A DNA stretch of 64,000 bases. It comes from Fulvivirga sp. Its GTDB lineage: Bacteria > Bacteroidota > Bacteroidia > Cytophagales > Cyclobacteriaceae. Of this stretch, positions 38,916 to 47,533 are shown one piece after another. The notes below the pieces were generated by a model. It saw only the letters and a program-made list of their open reading frames with translations, was not told where the DNA came from and ran no database searches. The first letter of the stretch is position 1. Every line of letters starts with the position of its first letter. The stretch is from positions 1 through 64,000 of the forward strand of contig JANQLQ010000049.1 in NCBI GenBank assembly GCA_028280565.1, read 5' to 3'. The translations under genes and the position numbers were made by a program.

Positions 38916-40064
38916 ATGTTCAAAATAATTTTAATCGTAATTCTATTGATTACTTATGATGCTTATGGACAAGAAATACTTCTCAAGAAGAGTGTTTTAT
39001 TGCGGAATATTACTGCCAAGGGACAAGTATTCAGTTCTGGTAAACGATATTTTGAAGTAAGAAAAGGTACTAGAGGAGAAAGTGTAATATCAGAAACAGG
39101 TCAAACTTATATTCTCAAAGAAAACGAACATGTCGTAGATATTCAAGGCCCATCCATTCTAACCAAAAGTGTAGAAGCTAACAAAGCTACGTTGCACCTT
39201 TACAAACTTGATGAAAATAGTAGTATGTCCGCTATTGGGGTTACTAATATCGAGACAGGAGGAAACGCTTCTTTTCTTGGTGGCGGCTTGGTGATATTGA
39301 CGGATGAATACGAGCTTTTTGGAAGATACATCAGGTTTTATTCCGATACTCTAACTGAAATTAAATCAATTAGGCCATTCGAAGATAGCGGATTCCAAAA
39401 TGTAGAATACGCTGATAACAATGAGGTTATATTAGTTTTGGCGATGTCAAAGGATAAGCAAACAAAATTGTTATTGTTTGATAAAGCAAACCTTACTCTT
39501 AAGAAAGAAAGTAATCTCTACGAAAAGATAGTTCCGAATTCAGTCAAATCTTTTGATCCTGGTTTTATAGTTTATGGTAGATCTACAGTCTCCTACATTG
39601 ATAATCAAGGTAACCTGGTTTGGAGTAAAAATTTACTCCTTCCAAGGAAGGAGATAGAGGTTTTTCAAGAAAGACTATTTTTAATTACAAGAGCTGGATT
39701 AATTTGTTTAGATGCCACAACTGGAGCAATCAAGTGGCAAAGAACCATTTCTTCCTTTTATCCACATACATTAATCAGCAACGCAAATGAATTACCTAAT
39801 ATAGAAATCCGACCAATTGTTATGAAAGCCATTTTTGAAAAAGGCTCTAAATTGGCTTTAGTCATAGGCCAAACAAAAAAGGGTTCAATAAACCCTACAT
39901 ACCCTATATACAATTCTGAATTATATGTATTCAATAATAATGGGGATGTTATATTTAATAGTCATCTAGCAGATAAATCTCACGTTATTCAATTAGAAAC
40001 TCGTCAAAATACCTTTTCCATCATAAAAGATGCGGTAGTCGAAATCTATGAAAACATCAACTAA
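38916..40064 (+). CDS. Exported hypothetical protein with PQQ-like/beta-propeller features
   Basis: RBS aaaggagg before ATG; signal MFKIILIVILLITYDAYG; NQGNLVWSKNLLLPRKEIEVFQERLFLITRAGLICLDATTGAIKWQRTI. Confidence 0.7.
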   Translation: MFKIILIVILLITYDAYGQEILLKKSVLLRNITAKGQVFSSGKRYFEVRKGTRGESVISETGQTYILKENEHVVDIQGPSILTKSVEANKATLHLYKLDENSSMSAIGVTNIETGGNASFLGGGLVILTDEYELFGRYIRFYSDTLTEIKSIRPFEDSGFQNVEYADNNEVILVLAMSKDKQTKLLLFDKANLTLKKESNLYEKIVPNSVKSFDPGFIVYGRSTVSYIDNQGNLVWSKNLLLPRKEIEVFQERLFLITRAGLICLDATTGAIKWQRTISSFYPHTLISNANELPNIEIRPIVMKAIFEKGSKLALVIGQTKKGSINPTYPIYNSELYVFNNNGDVIFNSHLADKSHVIQLETRQNTFSIIKDAVVEIYENIN

Positions 40065-40242
40065 CCTTATAATACTTCTAATCGGTTTTGGGCTTAATAG
40101 ATAGTGCAATAGTGCAAATCACCCGGTCTGTAAGACCAAACGGCGTGGAACACATAATTACTGGGACTATTGGTGAATATAGGAATGATGATCGTTTTCG
40201 CCAGGGTGTAAATATCATCGCCAATGTAACGTTCATATTATG
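40048..40242 (+). pseudogene. Remnant of an exported protein (possibly M23-peptidase-like N-terminus)
   Basis: MKTSTNLIILLIGFGLNR* then, frameshifted, AIVQITRSVRPNGVEHIITGTIGEYRNDDRFRQGVNIIANVTF; start overlaps the stop of the upstream gene. Confidence 0.5.
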
Positions 40243-41400
40243 AAAAAACATTTTACAACGGTTGTATTACTTTTATTCGGAATGGACTTGTTTGGTCAGT
40301 TAAGCCTGGAAAAAGCTATCATACCTGGCTATAAAGAAAGGCAAATTTATGCCATAGATCAGAATCTGTTCCTAATAGGAACTAAGGGCAACTTCAAAGA
40401 AATAATATTAAATGACCAAAAAAAGGGAACGATAGGTAAAGATGAAGAAATAAGCTACTTAAACTTGGACGACCTTTTTACCATTAAAAAAGACCCATAT
40501 TGTCATTTCGGTGGAGGACAATTAGAGCTTTCAAAGTACTCATTCAGTGGAAGTTTACTTAAAGAATCAAGCATGGTATATCCATGTTTTGAATCAAGTA
40601 TCAGTCATTTTTTAGATGGTTCATTCCTTATTAAGGACGAGGGAGAAGAAGGGGGATATGAATTCAAGTTTTTTGATAACGATCTTAAGTATGTAAATAG
40701 TCACATTCCATTCGAAAAAGGATACCACAACTCCCATCACACCACTTCAGGTAATTTACTTTTTTTGGCAGCCAATCCAAAAGACTTAAACAAGCGTCCA
40801 ACAGTCTTTCTTTTAACTAACAAAGGCGAATTACTATTTAGGAAAAGTATGAATGGAAAAAGCGAATTACTTAAAGTTAAGAGCTCGAAAAACTATTTTG
40901 CTGTATATTGCTTTTCTTCACACACCGATCTCCACCAAATCCATATATTCGATCGAACAGGAAATACAGTTTGGTCAAAGGAGATAAGTAATCAAGTTGA
41001 AAATTGGTCATTTCTTACCGATACCCCTCAAAAACTTCTAGTAGCGGATAGCGATCAACTTGTTTTACATAGTATTGATGATGGTGCAGTGTTATACAGG
41101 AAACCATTCAGCCAGATTTTCCGGGAAGAGGGATTTAGGCGTTTCAGGAACGACCATTACCTGGAAATAATCGAAGTTATAAATTTTGGCAAAGGGTTTG
41201 CCGTGCTTTTATCAGAACCAACTGGTCTTCGGTCTTTCAAGAATAATATTTTATATATGGTGAGAGATCTTGAAAAATCAGCAGAATCTTTTACTCTAAA
41301 GCTTGACGATTCTAATGTTCAACCTTCACTTATCAGCACAACTGGAGAAATGCACATACTACTTGACAATAAAATCTTAAGCTATGGACAAGGTAAATAG
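40240..41400 (+). CDS. Exported hypothetical protein, WD/PQQ-like repeats
   Basis: Signal MKKHFTTVVLLLFGMDLFGQ; repeats such as IHIFDRTGNTVWSKEIS and LVLHSIDDGAVLYRKPF. Confidence 0.7.
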   Translation: MKKHFTTVVLLLFGMDLFGQLSLEKAIIPGYKERQIYAIDQNLFLIGTKGNFKEIILNDQKKGTIGKDEEISYLNLDDLFTIKKDPYCHFGGGQLELSKYSFSGSLLKESSMVYPCFESSISHFLDGSFLIKDEGEEGGYEFKFFDNDLKYVNSHIPFEKGYHNSHHTTSGNLLFLAANPKDLNKRPTVFLLTNKGELLFRKSMNGKSELLKVKSSKNYFAVYCFSSHTDLHQIHIFDRTGNTVWSKEISNQVENWSFLTDTPQKLLVADSDQLVLHSIDDGAVLYRKPFSQIFREEGFRRFRNDHYLEIIEVINFGKGFAVLLSEPTGLRSFKNNILYMVRDLEKSAESFTLKLDDSNVQPSLISTTGEMHILLDNKILSYGQGK

Positions 41401-42571
41401 TGGCATTGTTTTACTGGCCGTGGTGACTTTAAACATAGTGCAAGGAACACTTACAGGACAAAAAAATGGCCATTTAAGAATACTATGGTGACGTTACTTG
41501 AGGAAAGATACCGAGAACTGTCGATGATGCCAGGTCCGCTGCGCTTTTAACTACGATCAGCGCAGAGGACTTGATCTTGGCCTATCTACTTCCTCTAGAT
41601 TGAAGTAATCCCTGTAAACTAAAAATCGTACGGGTAGTCAAGCCAAAATGAAACTGTATAGGTATATCCGTATGAGTATATTAAATCAATGATGTAACAA
41701 CCTGAACTGTATAGTGAAACCAGTATTGGACACCCGGCAAAGTACAATTAGGATTATTAAGTATCATTGTAAACCAATATCAGAATTGATGCAAAACCTG
41801 TCAACTTTATAGGACGGTACACTCTTTTGAATTAAGAGGAAATTATGACCCATTGTTAGGTACCTGGTATAGAGCCGCGTTAATTCTTGATGAAGATGTT
41901 GGGGAATTTGCTGTGTATGACGCACTCCTTAGAGGGCTTGCAGGAGGACTTAGGAGGATCCGTTGATTTGGATACGGCAATGAAAGCTTTCTAACAAATA
42001 CTAGAGGATAAATCGAGTATGCTTTAACCGGAGAATCCGGTTGTATAACAATTAAAACTGCAAAAGGAACAAAAAAACCAATTCGATATGGTTCTGGAAA
42101 AATGCGTGCACGTCATATAATGTCTACCGCTAATATCTACCGCGGCTAGAGATAAATTAAGAGACAAGTTTTTGGCAAAAAGGGATGCACTTGATAAAAG
42201 GTAAAATAGTCTAAGAGGTTTTGAAAAATAACCTCCAAAATATTTAAAAAAGTTAATACTGATATTGAACTATTACATATGATTCCTAATGGACGAATGA
42301 TAAAGTTCTATAAAATCTTTATCACTCCTTGAGATTAGACGACTTAGCTAATGATACATATGAATTAAAAAAACATCAAGAGGGTCTTAGTCTGACCCCT
42401 TATGAAATCGAGATCCGTCATTCACACCTAGACAAGTAAAGTCTCAAAACCGGTTAGCTAAAAAAGGGATAAGCCAGATATAAGGGGCAAGAACGTAGGT
42501 TTAAGTAGAGCAGGTCAATTGGAATGGGATTTAAAGGCAGTAGGATTAAAAAAACGCTTGATTAAAAGTAA
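41384..42571 (+). pseudogene. Frameshifted remnant of an exported multidomain (possibly toxin-like) protein
   Basis: MDKVNSGIVLLAVVTLNIVQG...; FNYDQRRGLDLG; TVHSFELRGNYDPLLGTWYRAALILDEDVGEFAVYDALLRGLAGGLRRIR*FGYGNESFLTNTRG*IEYALTGESGCITIKTAKG; ELLHMIPNGRMIKFYKIFIT; SLRLDDLANDTYELKKHQEGLSLTPYEIEIRHSHLDK; GLSRAGQLEWDLKAVGLKKRLIKSK*. Confidence 0.6.
41532..41562 (-). repeat. Dispersed short repeat, copy C (more diverged)
   Basis: aggtccgctgcgcttttaactacgatcagcg aligned to the reverse complement of copy A aggatcgctgcgcttcacctacgactagcg. Confidence 0.45.
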
Positions 42572-43711
42572 ATGATTAGTAAATCCATGTTTTACAAATT
42601 ATTCATTATCATAACCTTGGTTGCTTTTGGTAATTTATCATACGCCCAAGAAAGCATTAAGTTTTTGGAATTTGAACTTGATATCCCACTTCTCAGAAAT
42701 ATGAATTTTCAAGTCAAGGCGAATCCTAAGTCCATAGAGAGAGCATTTGTGCGATGTGAGCAACTGCCATTTACTAAGACTTTAGAAACTTTAGATAGTT
42801 TGAAATACGCCCTTCGTTTGGTCGATTGGCCTTATTTTGAACTTATAAAAGCCTATATAAATACATATCAAAAGGATGAAAATCATTCTAGCTTCCTTTT
42901 ATGGTATTTTTTGGGGAAAAGTGGCTACAAAACATATTTGAATTTTAAGAAAAGTAAATTGCGAGTATACGTGTCGTCTGATGATAAGGTCTTTGGCCTG
43001 CCAAAAATTGGAAATAAATATTGCTTGAATTGTACAAATCAGTCAATCAGCGTTTCCTTGTCTGGATTGGATTATTTCTCCACTGGTAGAAATTTTGAAT
43101 TCGCTATAGATCAAATTCCTTTAATAAAAGAGCCACAGAAAATTGAGAAAAACATCACTATTAATTCCAATTTGCTTTTGGACTCATTCCATGTAAACTT
43201 TACAATTAATAAAAGTTGGGTAACTTTTTTAACAGGTTATCCAAACCTGGAATTATCCAAGTTATACAATACTCCAATGTCTGTCGAGGCTCAATCCCTG
43301 GTTGATGAGTTAAGGTCTATCGCCAATAATCTGACGACTCTGGACGCTGTACGGCTATTGCTGTCTTTTGCCAGGAATCATTCGAGCTACATGCCGGACG
43401 AAGATCTATTTGGTAAAGAAAAATGGATGACCCCGGAAGAAGCGCTTTTTTATCCATCGGGAGATTGTGATGATAAGTCCTCTCTATTTTACTATTTAGT
43501 GAAAGAGGTTTTAAACCTACAAACTGTGATCTTAGTATATGATAAAGCAGATCATGTAAACGTTGCTATACAATTAAACGATTTTGGAACTCCAAACCTG
43601 GTTATTGATGGTAATCCATACTATATCTGTGAAACTACTGATTCATCTGATTTAGAAGATATTGGTGAAAACGTACTACATACTAAATATAGATATCGAA
43701 TTTTAAAATGA
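42572..43711 (+). CDS. Exported transglutaminase-like protein
   Basis: Signal peptide; MTPEEALFYPSGDCDDKSSLFYYLVKEVLNLQTVILVYDKADHVNVAI, a transglutaminase-like Cys/His arrangement. Confidence 0.7.
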   Translation: MISKSMFYKLFIIITLVAFGNLSYAQESIKFLEFELDIPLLRNMNFQVKANPKSIERAFVRCEQLPFTKTLETLDSLKYALRLVDWPYFELIKAYINTYQKDENHSSFLLWYFLGKSGYKTYLNFKKSKLRVYVSSDDKVFGLPKIGNKYCLNCTNQSISVSLSGLDYFSTGRNFEFAIDQIPLIKEPQKIEKNITINSNLLLDSFHVNFTINKSWVTFLTGYPNLELSKLYNTPMSVEAQSLVDELRSIANNLTTLDAVRLLLSFARNHSSYMPDEDLFGKEKWMTPEEALFYPSGDCDDKSSLFYYLVKEVLNLQTVILVYDKADHVNVAIQLNDFGTPNLVIDGNPYYICETTDSSDLEDIGENVLHTKYRYRILK

Positions 43712-43847
43712 GCTACTGTCGCTTGGATGTGTCAAGAGACATACAGACGCTTGACTTAGGAAGATAAATTCCCGGCCTACGAAGAGTATCCTGCAAGGGA
43801 ATCCGGGGTTTTCACTCTCTATACAGATTGTGGTAGAAATTATGCTT

Positions 43848-44007
43848 CAGAGGGTGAGTTATTGGACAATAGACGATGTTGAGGCTATTCATGACAATAT
43901 AGAAATAATAATGTGGGGGTGACAATCCACTGCCAGGAGGATTCAAAAAAACAGCCTACATCGAATTCAAAAGATACCAAGGGAGCATTGTTACTCAAAG
44001 TTACTAA
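43848..44007 (+). pseudogene. Short frameshifted coding remnant
   Basis: QRVSYWTIDDVEAIHDNIEIIMWG then +1 frame DNPLPGGFKKTAYIEFKRYQGSIVTQSY*. Confidence 0.4.
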
Positions 44008-44024
44008 ATTACTAGCCATTAAAT

Positions 44025-44861
44025 ATGAGAGTCTTAATTGCTATCCTACTACTGTTCATAACAGTCAATGTCCATGGTCAACCGGAAAAGAATTTCTTTT
44101 CCGGTGGCTGGCAAATGTGTGATACGGAAGGGTATTTAGAATTGCACTTTTTTGATGAACAGCTCTATTTTTGTGCGGACTACTCCCCATTTGGTTTTTC
44201 GTCAATCTATGCCTTTACAAGTGATACTATACATTATTTCTTACCTAAACCGGGTGGCTTAGAAAAAATTGATGTTCCGTACAGGGTGATAAGCTATGAT
44301 ACAGTACTTTTTTTAAAAGGTGATTTAAATTATTTTGATAGTACATTAGCCGTCAGGTTAAAGCCAGCCGACGTTAGACCCCTTATTATGAGTGAAGAGG
44401 AAATTGTTACAAAGGCTAAAGAAATCTCAAAATTTGAAGAAGACTTAATATCTCGATCAAAAGAATTTGTTTGCTTAGATCCTCCGTTACACTACCAAAA
44501 CCCTAATTTGGGAAGTCAAATTCTTGGACATTGGTATTATGGCAACGATAAACGTTACATTGAAGTTTTGATAGATTCTTCTAAAGCATGGTTTGTCAGG
44601 GATTCAATTGTTGAAGAATACAACTATCAACTAAGTAGTCGAGATCATATCGTGTTTAATCCTATCAGTGATGAAAATTCCATAGAATTTCGTTATGTAA
44701 GAATATATAATAATGAATTTAGAGCACGACTTAAGAATGGTTTTTATATTAAAGTAAGAAGATTATCCAAAATTAATGAGGAAGTGAATACGATAAATCA
44801 AGTCGCAAAGGGTTATGAACAGAGGAGGCATAAGTACTATAATGGTATAAAAAAGAGATGA
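44025..44861 (+). CDS. Exported hypothetical protein
   Basis: Signal MRVLIAILLLFITVNVHGQ; intact 278-codon ORF. Confidence 0.65.
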   Translation: MRVLIAILLLFITVNVHGQPEKNFFSGGWQMCDTEGYLELHFFDEQLYFCADYSPFGFSSIYAFTSDTIHYFLPKPGGLEKIDVPYRVISYDTVLFLKGDLNYFDSTLAVRLKPADVRPLIMSEEEIVTKAKEISKFEEDLISRSKEFVCLDPPLHYQNPNLGSQILGHWYYGNDKRYIEVLIDSSKAWFVRDSIVEEYNYQLSSRDHIVFNPISDENSIEFRYVRIYNNEFRARLKNGFYIKVRRLSKINEEVNTINQVAKGYEQRRHKYYNGIKKR

Positions 44862-44892
44862 GTTTTCAACCTCCCCAGGTCTCTCGTAGAGG

Positions 44893-45237
44893 ATCCTGGA
44901 CAAACGAGCCACAAACCAAAAAATGATAAACTTTTCTCCCTTACAACAGCATGCCGACAACTTTGAGATGTGCATCTTTCGGCTTGCCTGCCATAAAGGA
45001 CTTCCTCTTTTTGAAATAGAGAATTTCTACAATATCGTATGCCCTTGGTTTGATATTATTGAAGTAGGTGGGTTACTTTATTGGATAACACTAAAGTAGC
45101 CTAGACCTTTTACAGGAGACCTTGTGGAGGGTGATGTAAAACATCAAATCACCATTAGGGAACTCACTATTTCTGAGGCACGGGCGCATCACCGGCTCGA
45201 TTATTCGGAAAATATAAAGCAACAAAATGTAAGCTAA
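44893..45237 (+). pseudogene. Coding remnant with an internal stop
   Basis: ILDKRATNQKMINFSPLQQHADNFEMCIFRLACHKGLPLFEIENFYNIVCPWFDIIEVGGLLYWITLK*PRPFTGDLVEGDVKHQITIRELTISEARAHHRLDYSENIKQQNVS* in one frame. Confidence 0.45.
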
Positions 45238-45793
45238 TTTTACTTAACTATACAAAAGCGACTGGAGGCTGACCTATTAGTATAGTTTTTAGACAAATTA
45301 AGGCAAAAAAAGTGATTTATGTCAGTGTAATATCTGGCCTGCATAAAAAACATTTTTGTTCCCGATCATTGACTAACTTATACTCAGAAACGGTCGCTTA
45401 ACGTGAGCCGACCATTTTATGATTGTATCACCCTAACCCCTAAACCAATGAAAAAAATTATCTTATTGTATACTGCCTGTGGCATCCCGTTCCGGTTAGC
45501 ATAAACCCGCTCAGGCGTATCCACTGCAATCGGTTATTAAAAGATCAAAGACCTGTTGTTTGATTTAACTGGCAGAATACGGGTATTTAAAGATCGGCCA
45601 TCATACTATCCACAGTATTATGTGTGACATATGCTAAATCCCAACATTAGGTTTAAATCCTATGCCACAAGGGTAGCATTTGGACATTCCTAGTTCTGCA
45701 ACCTACGTTAGCTGGATTCAAATTACAGTTGATGAACATAGCAAGTACTGCTCTACTCAAATCACTAAGTGAAACGTATCAAAACACATTAAA

Positions 45794-46630
45794 ATGAAAA
45801 CTACTTTCACAATCCTATTCAACCTATTTTTTTTAATAGGTGTAACAGCACAGAATAACCCCGTCACATTTGATCCTGGGGAGGCAGCTGGCGGCGATAT
45901 TTTTGGTATTAAAGCTACGGAGACAGGGAACAACACCACTAAATTCCATATCTACAAAAATTTCACGAATGACGCTACAGACCAGGAAAAACTGGTGATC
46001 ACAGCCGATGGCAGCGTAGGAATAGGCACAGCAAACCCCGATGCTACTTTTCATATTTACTCTGCTGGGAACGTGGGGAATGGTAATGTTCTTTCTTCTT
46101 TTATGATCGGTAAAACTAACGGGCCAGGAATACGAGCGATCCAGCAGGCTGTCGATGATGATGTACAATCTCTTTTCTCCAGGGTGAAATCGTCCCAGGT
46201 GTTTACTGATAACAGTTTTGAAGCTATGCGGATACATGCTAATGGCAATGTAGGGATAGGCACTACCAACCCTACTTCAAAACTCTCGGTAAAAGGCCGC
46301 ATTCACGCAGAAGAAGTAAAAGTAGATCTTAATGTTCCCCGTCCAGATTATGTTTTTGAGGAGGATTACGACCTCACCACCTTAGAAAGCCTTCAGAATT
46401 ACATCCGGGAAAACAAACACCTACCGGAAGTTCCTTCAGCCGCCGAAATGAAAGAAAATGGGGTTGATCTCGGGGTGATGAATATGTTGCTGTTGAAAAA
46501 GATTGAGGAACTTACCCTTTACTTAATTGACGAAGCTAACCATCGCAAAGCACAAAAAGCTTTGATCCAGCAACTGCTCCAAAGAATACAAGAATTAGAA
46601 ATCCAACTCGAAAACTACGATAAGCCATGA
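45794..46630 (+). CDS. Exported GNVGIGT-repeat surface protein, paralog 1
   Basis: Signal peptide; GSVGIGTANP, GNVGIGTTNP; C-terminal RIHAEEVKVDLNVPRPDYVFEEDYDLTTLESLQNYIRENKHLPEVPSAAEMKENGVDLGVMNMLLLKKIEELTLYLI. Confidence 0.8.
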   Translation: MKTTFTILFNLFFLIGVTAQNNPVTFDPGEAAGGDIFGIKATETGNNTTKFHIYKNFTNDATDQEKLVITADGSVGIGTANPDATFHIYSAGNVGNGNVLSSFMIGKTNGPGIRAIQQAVDDDVQSLFSRVKSSQVFTDNSFEAMRIHANGNVGIGTTNPTSKLSVKGRIHAEEVKVDLNVPRPDYVFEEDYDLTTLESLQNYIRENKHLPEVPSAAEMKENGVDLGVMNMLLLKKIEELTLYLIDEANHRKAQKALIQQLLQRIQELEIQLENYDKP

Positions 46631-47532
46631 AGACGATCTTTTCCTTTCTTGCTTTTTTATGTTGTGTAACGGTAACGGTGCATTCTCAAAATACCTTTCC
46701 AACCTCGGGTAACGTGGGGATTGGTACTCTTAATCCGCAGGTAAAGTTAGATGTCGTTGGGCCGGTACGCTTTAACTTCGGGAGACTTACACATTCAGGT
46801 AATTTGCCGAATGATAACAACGCCACATTTGTAAATACAGCCTCTACTGGATATGGAATTTATTCCAAAGGAGGGGCAGGTACAAGATACTCCTTCCATT
46901 TTGAGAACCAGGAAGGGGTTTCAGTTTTGATTGGCAAAGGAAACGGGAATGTGGGGATAGGTACGGTTAATCCACAAGCCAAGTTAGAAGTAATAGGATC
47001 TGTAAGATTTTCTGGTGCTAGGTTGACACATTCAGGTGATATTCCTAATGACAACAATGCGGTGTTTGTTAATACTTCAGGTTTGGGCTATGGCCTTTAT
47101 TCAAAAGGAGGAATCGATTCGAGATACTCCTTCCATTTTGAAAACCAACAAGGACTATCTGTTTTGTATGGACGAGGTGACGGTAAAATTGGTGTTGGTA
47201 CCACAGCTCCCGATGCTCGGCTCACCGTCAAAGGAGACATCCATGCCGAAGAAGTCCGTGTAGATCTGACAGTCCCCGGTCCGGATTACGTTTTTGAAGA
47301 AGATTACGACCTGCCTACGCTGGAAAGCCTCAAAGAATATGTCCAAGAAAATAAGCATTTACCAGGAACCCCTTCCGCTGCTGAAATGGAGGTAAACGGG
47401 ATTGATCTCGGGGTGATGAATATGCTTTTGCTAAAGAAAGTGGAGGAGCTGACACTTTATGTGATTGAGTTAAAGGAGGAGAACAAGATGCAAAATGAAC
47501 TTATCCAAGAAATGATCTATAACCAAAAATAA
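46627..47532 (+). CDS. Exported GNVGIGT-repeat surface protein, paralog 2
   Basis: Same C-terminal module; contains an internal 79-aa duplication; ATGA overlap with paralog 1. Confidence 0.8.
   Translation: MKTIFSFLAFLCCVTVTVHSQNTFPTSGNVGIGTLNPQVKLDVVGPVRFNFGRLTHSGNLPNDNNATFVNTASTGYGIYSKGGAGTRYSFHFENQEGVSVLIGKGNGNVGIGTVNPQAKLEVIGSVRFSGARLTHSGDIPNDNNAVFVNTSGLGYGLYSKGGIDSRYSFHFENQQGLSVLYGRGDGKIGVGTTAPDARLTVKGDIHAEEVRVDLTVPGPDYVFEEDYDLPTLESLKEYVQENKHLPGTPSAAEMEVNGIDLGVMNMLLLKKVEELTLYVIELKEENKMQNELIQEMIYNQK
46708..47181 (+). repeat. Two 237-bp intragenic repeats (46708-46944 and 46945-47181)
   Basis: GNVGIGTLNPQVKLDVVGPVRFNFGRLTHSGNLPNDNNATFVNTASTGYGIYSKGGAGTRYSFHFENQEGVSVLIGKGN versus GNVGIGTVNPQAKLEVIGSVRFSGARLTHSGDIPNDNNAVFVNTSGLGYGLYSKGGIDSRYSFHFENQQGLSVLYGRGD. 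Confidence 0.95.
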
Positions 47533-47533
47533 A

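Noticed and set aside
43913-44122. 69-aa ORF overlapping the start of 44025-44861
   Set aside because: Runs out of frame through the signal peptide of a better-supported gene and an evident remnant.
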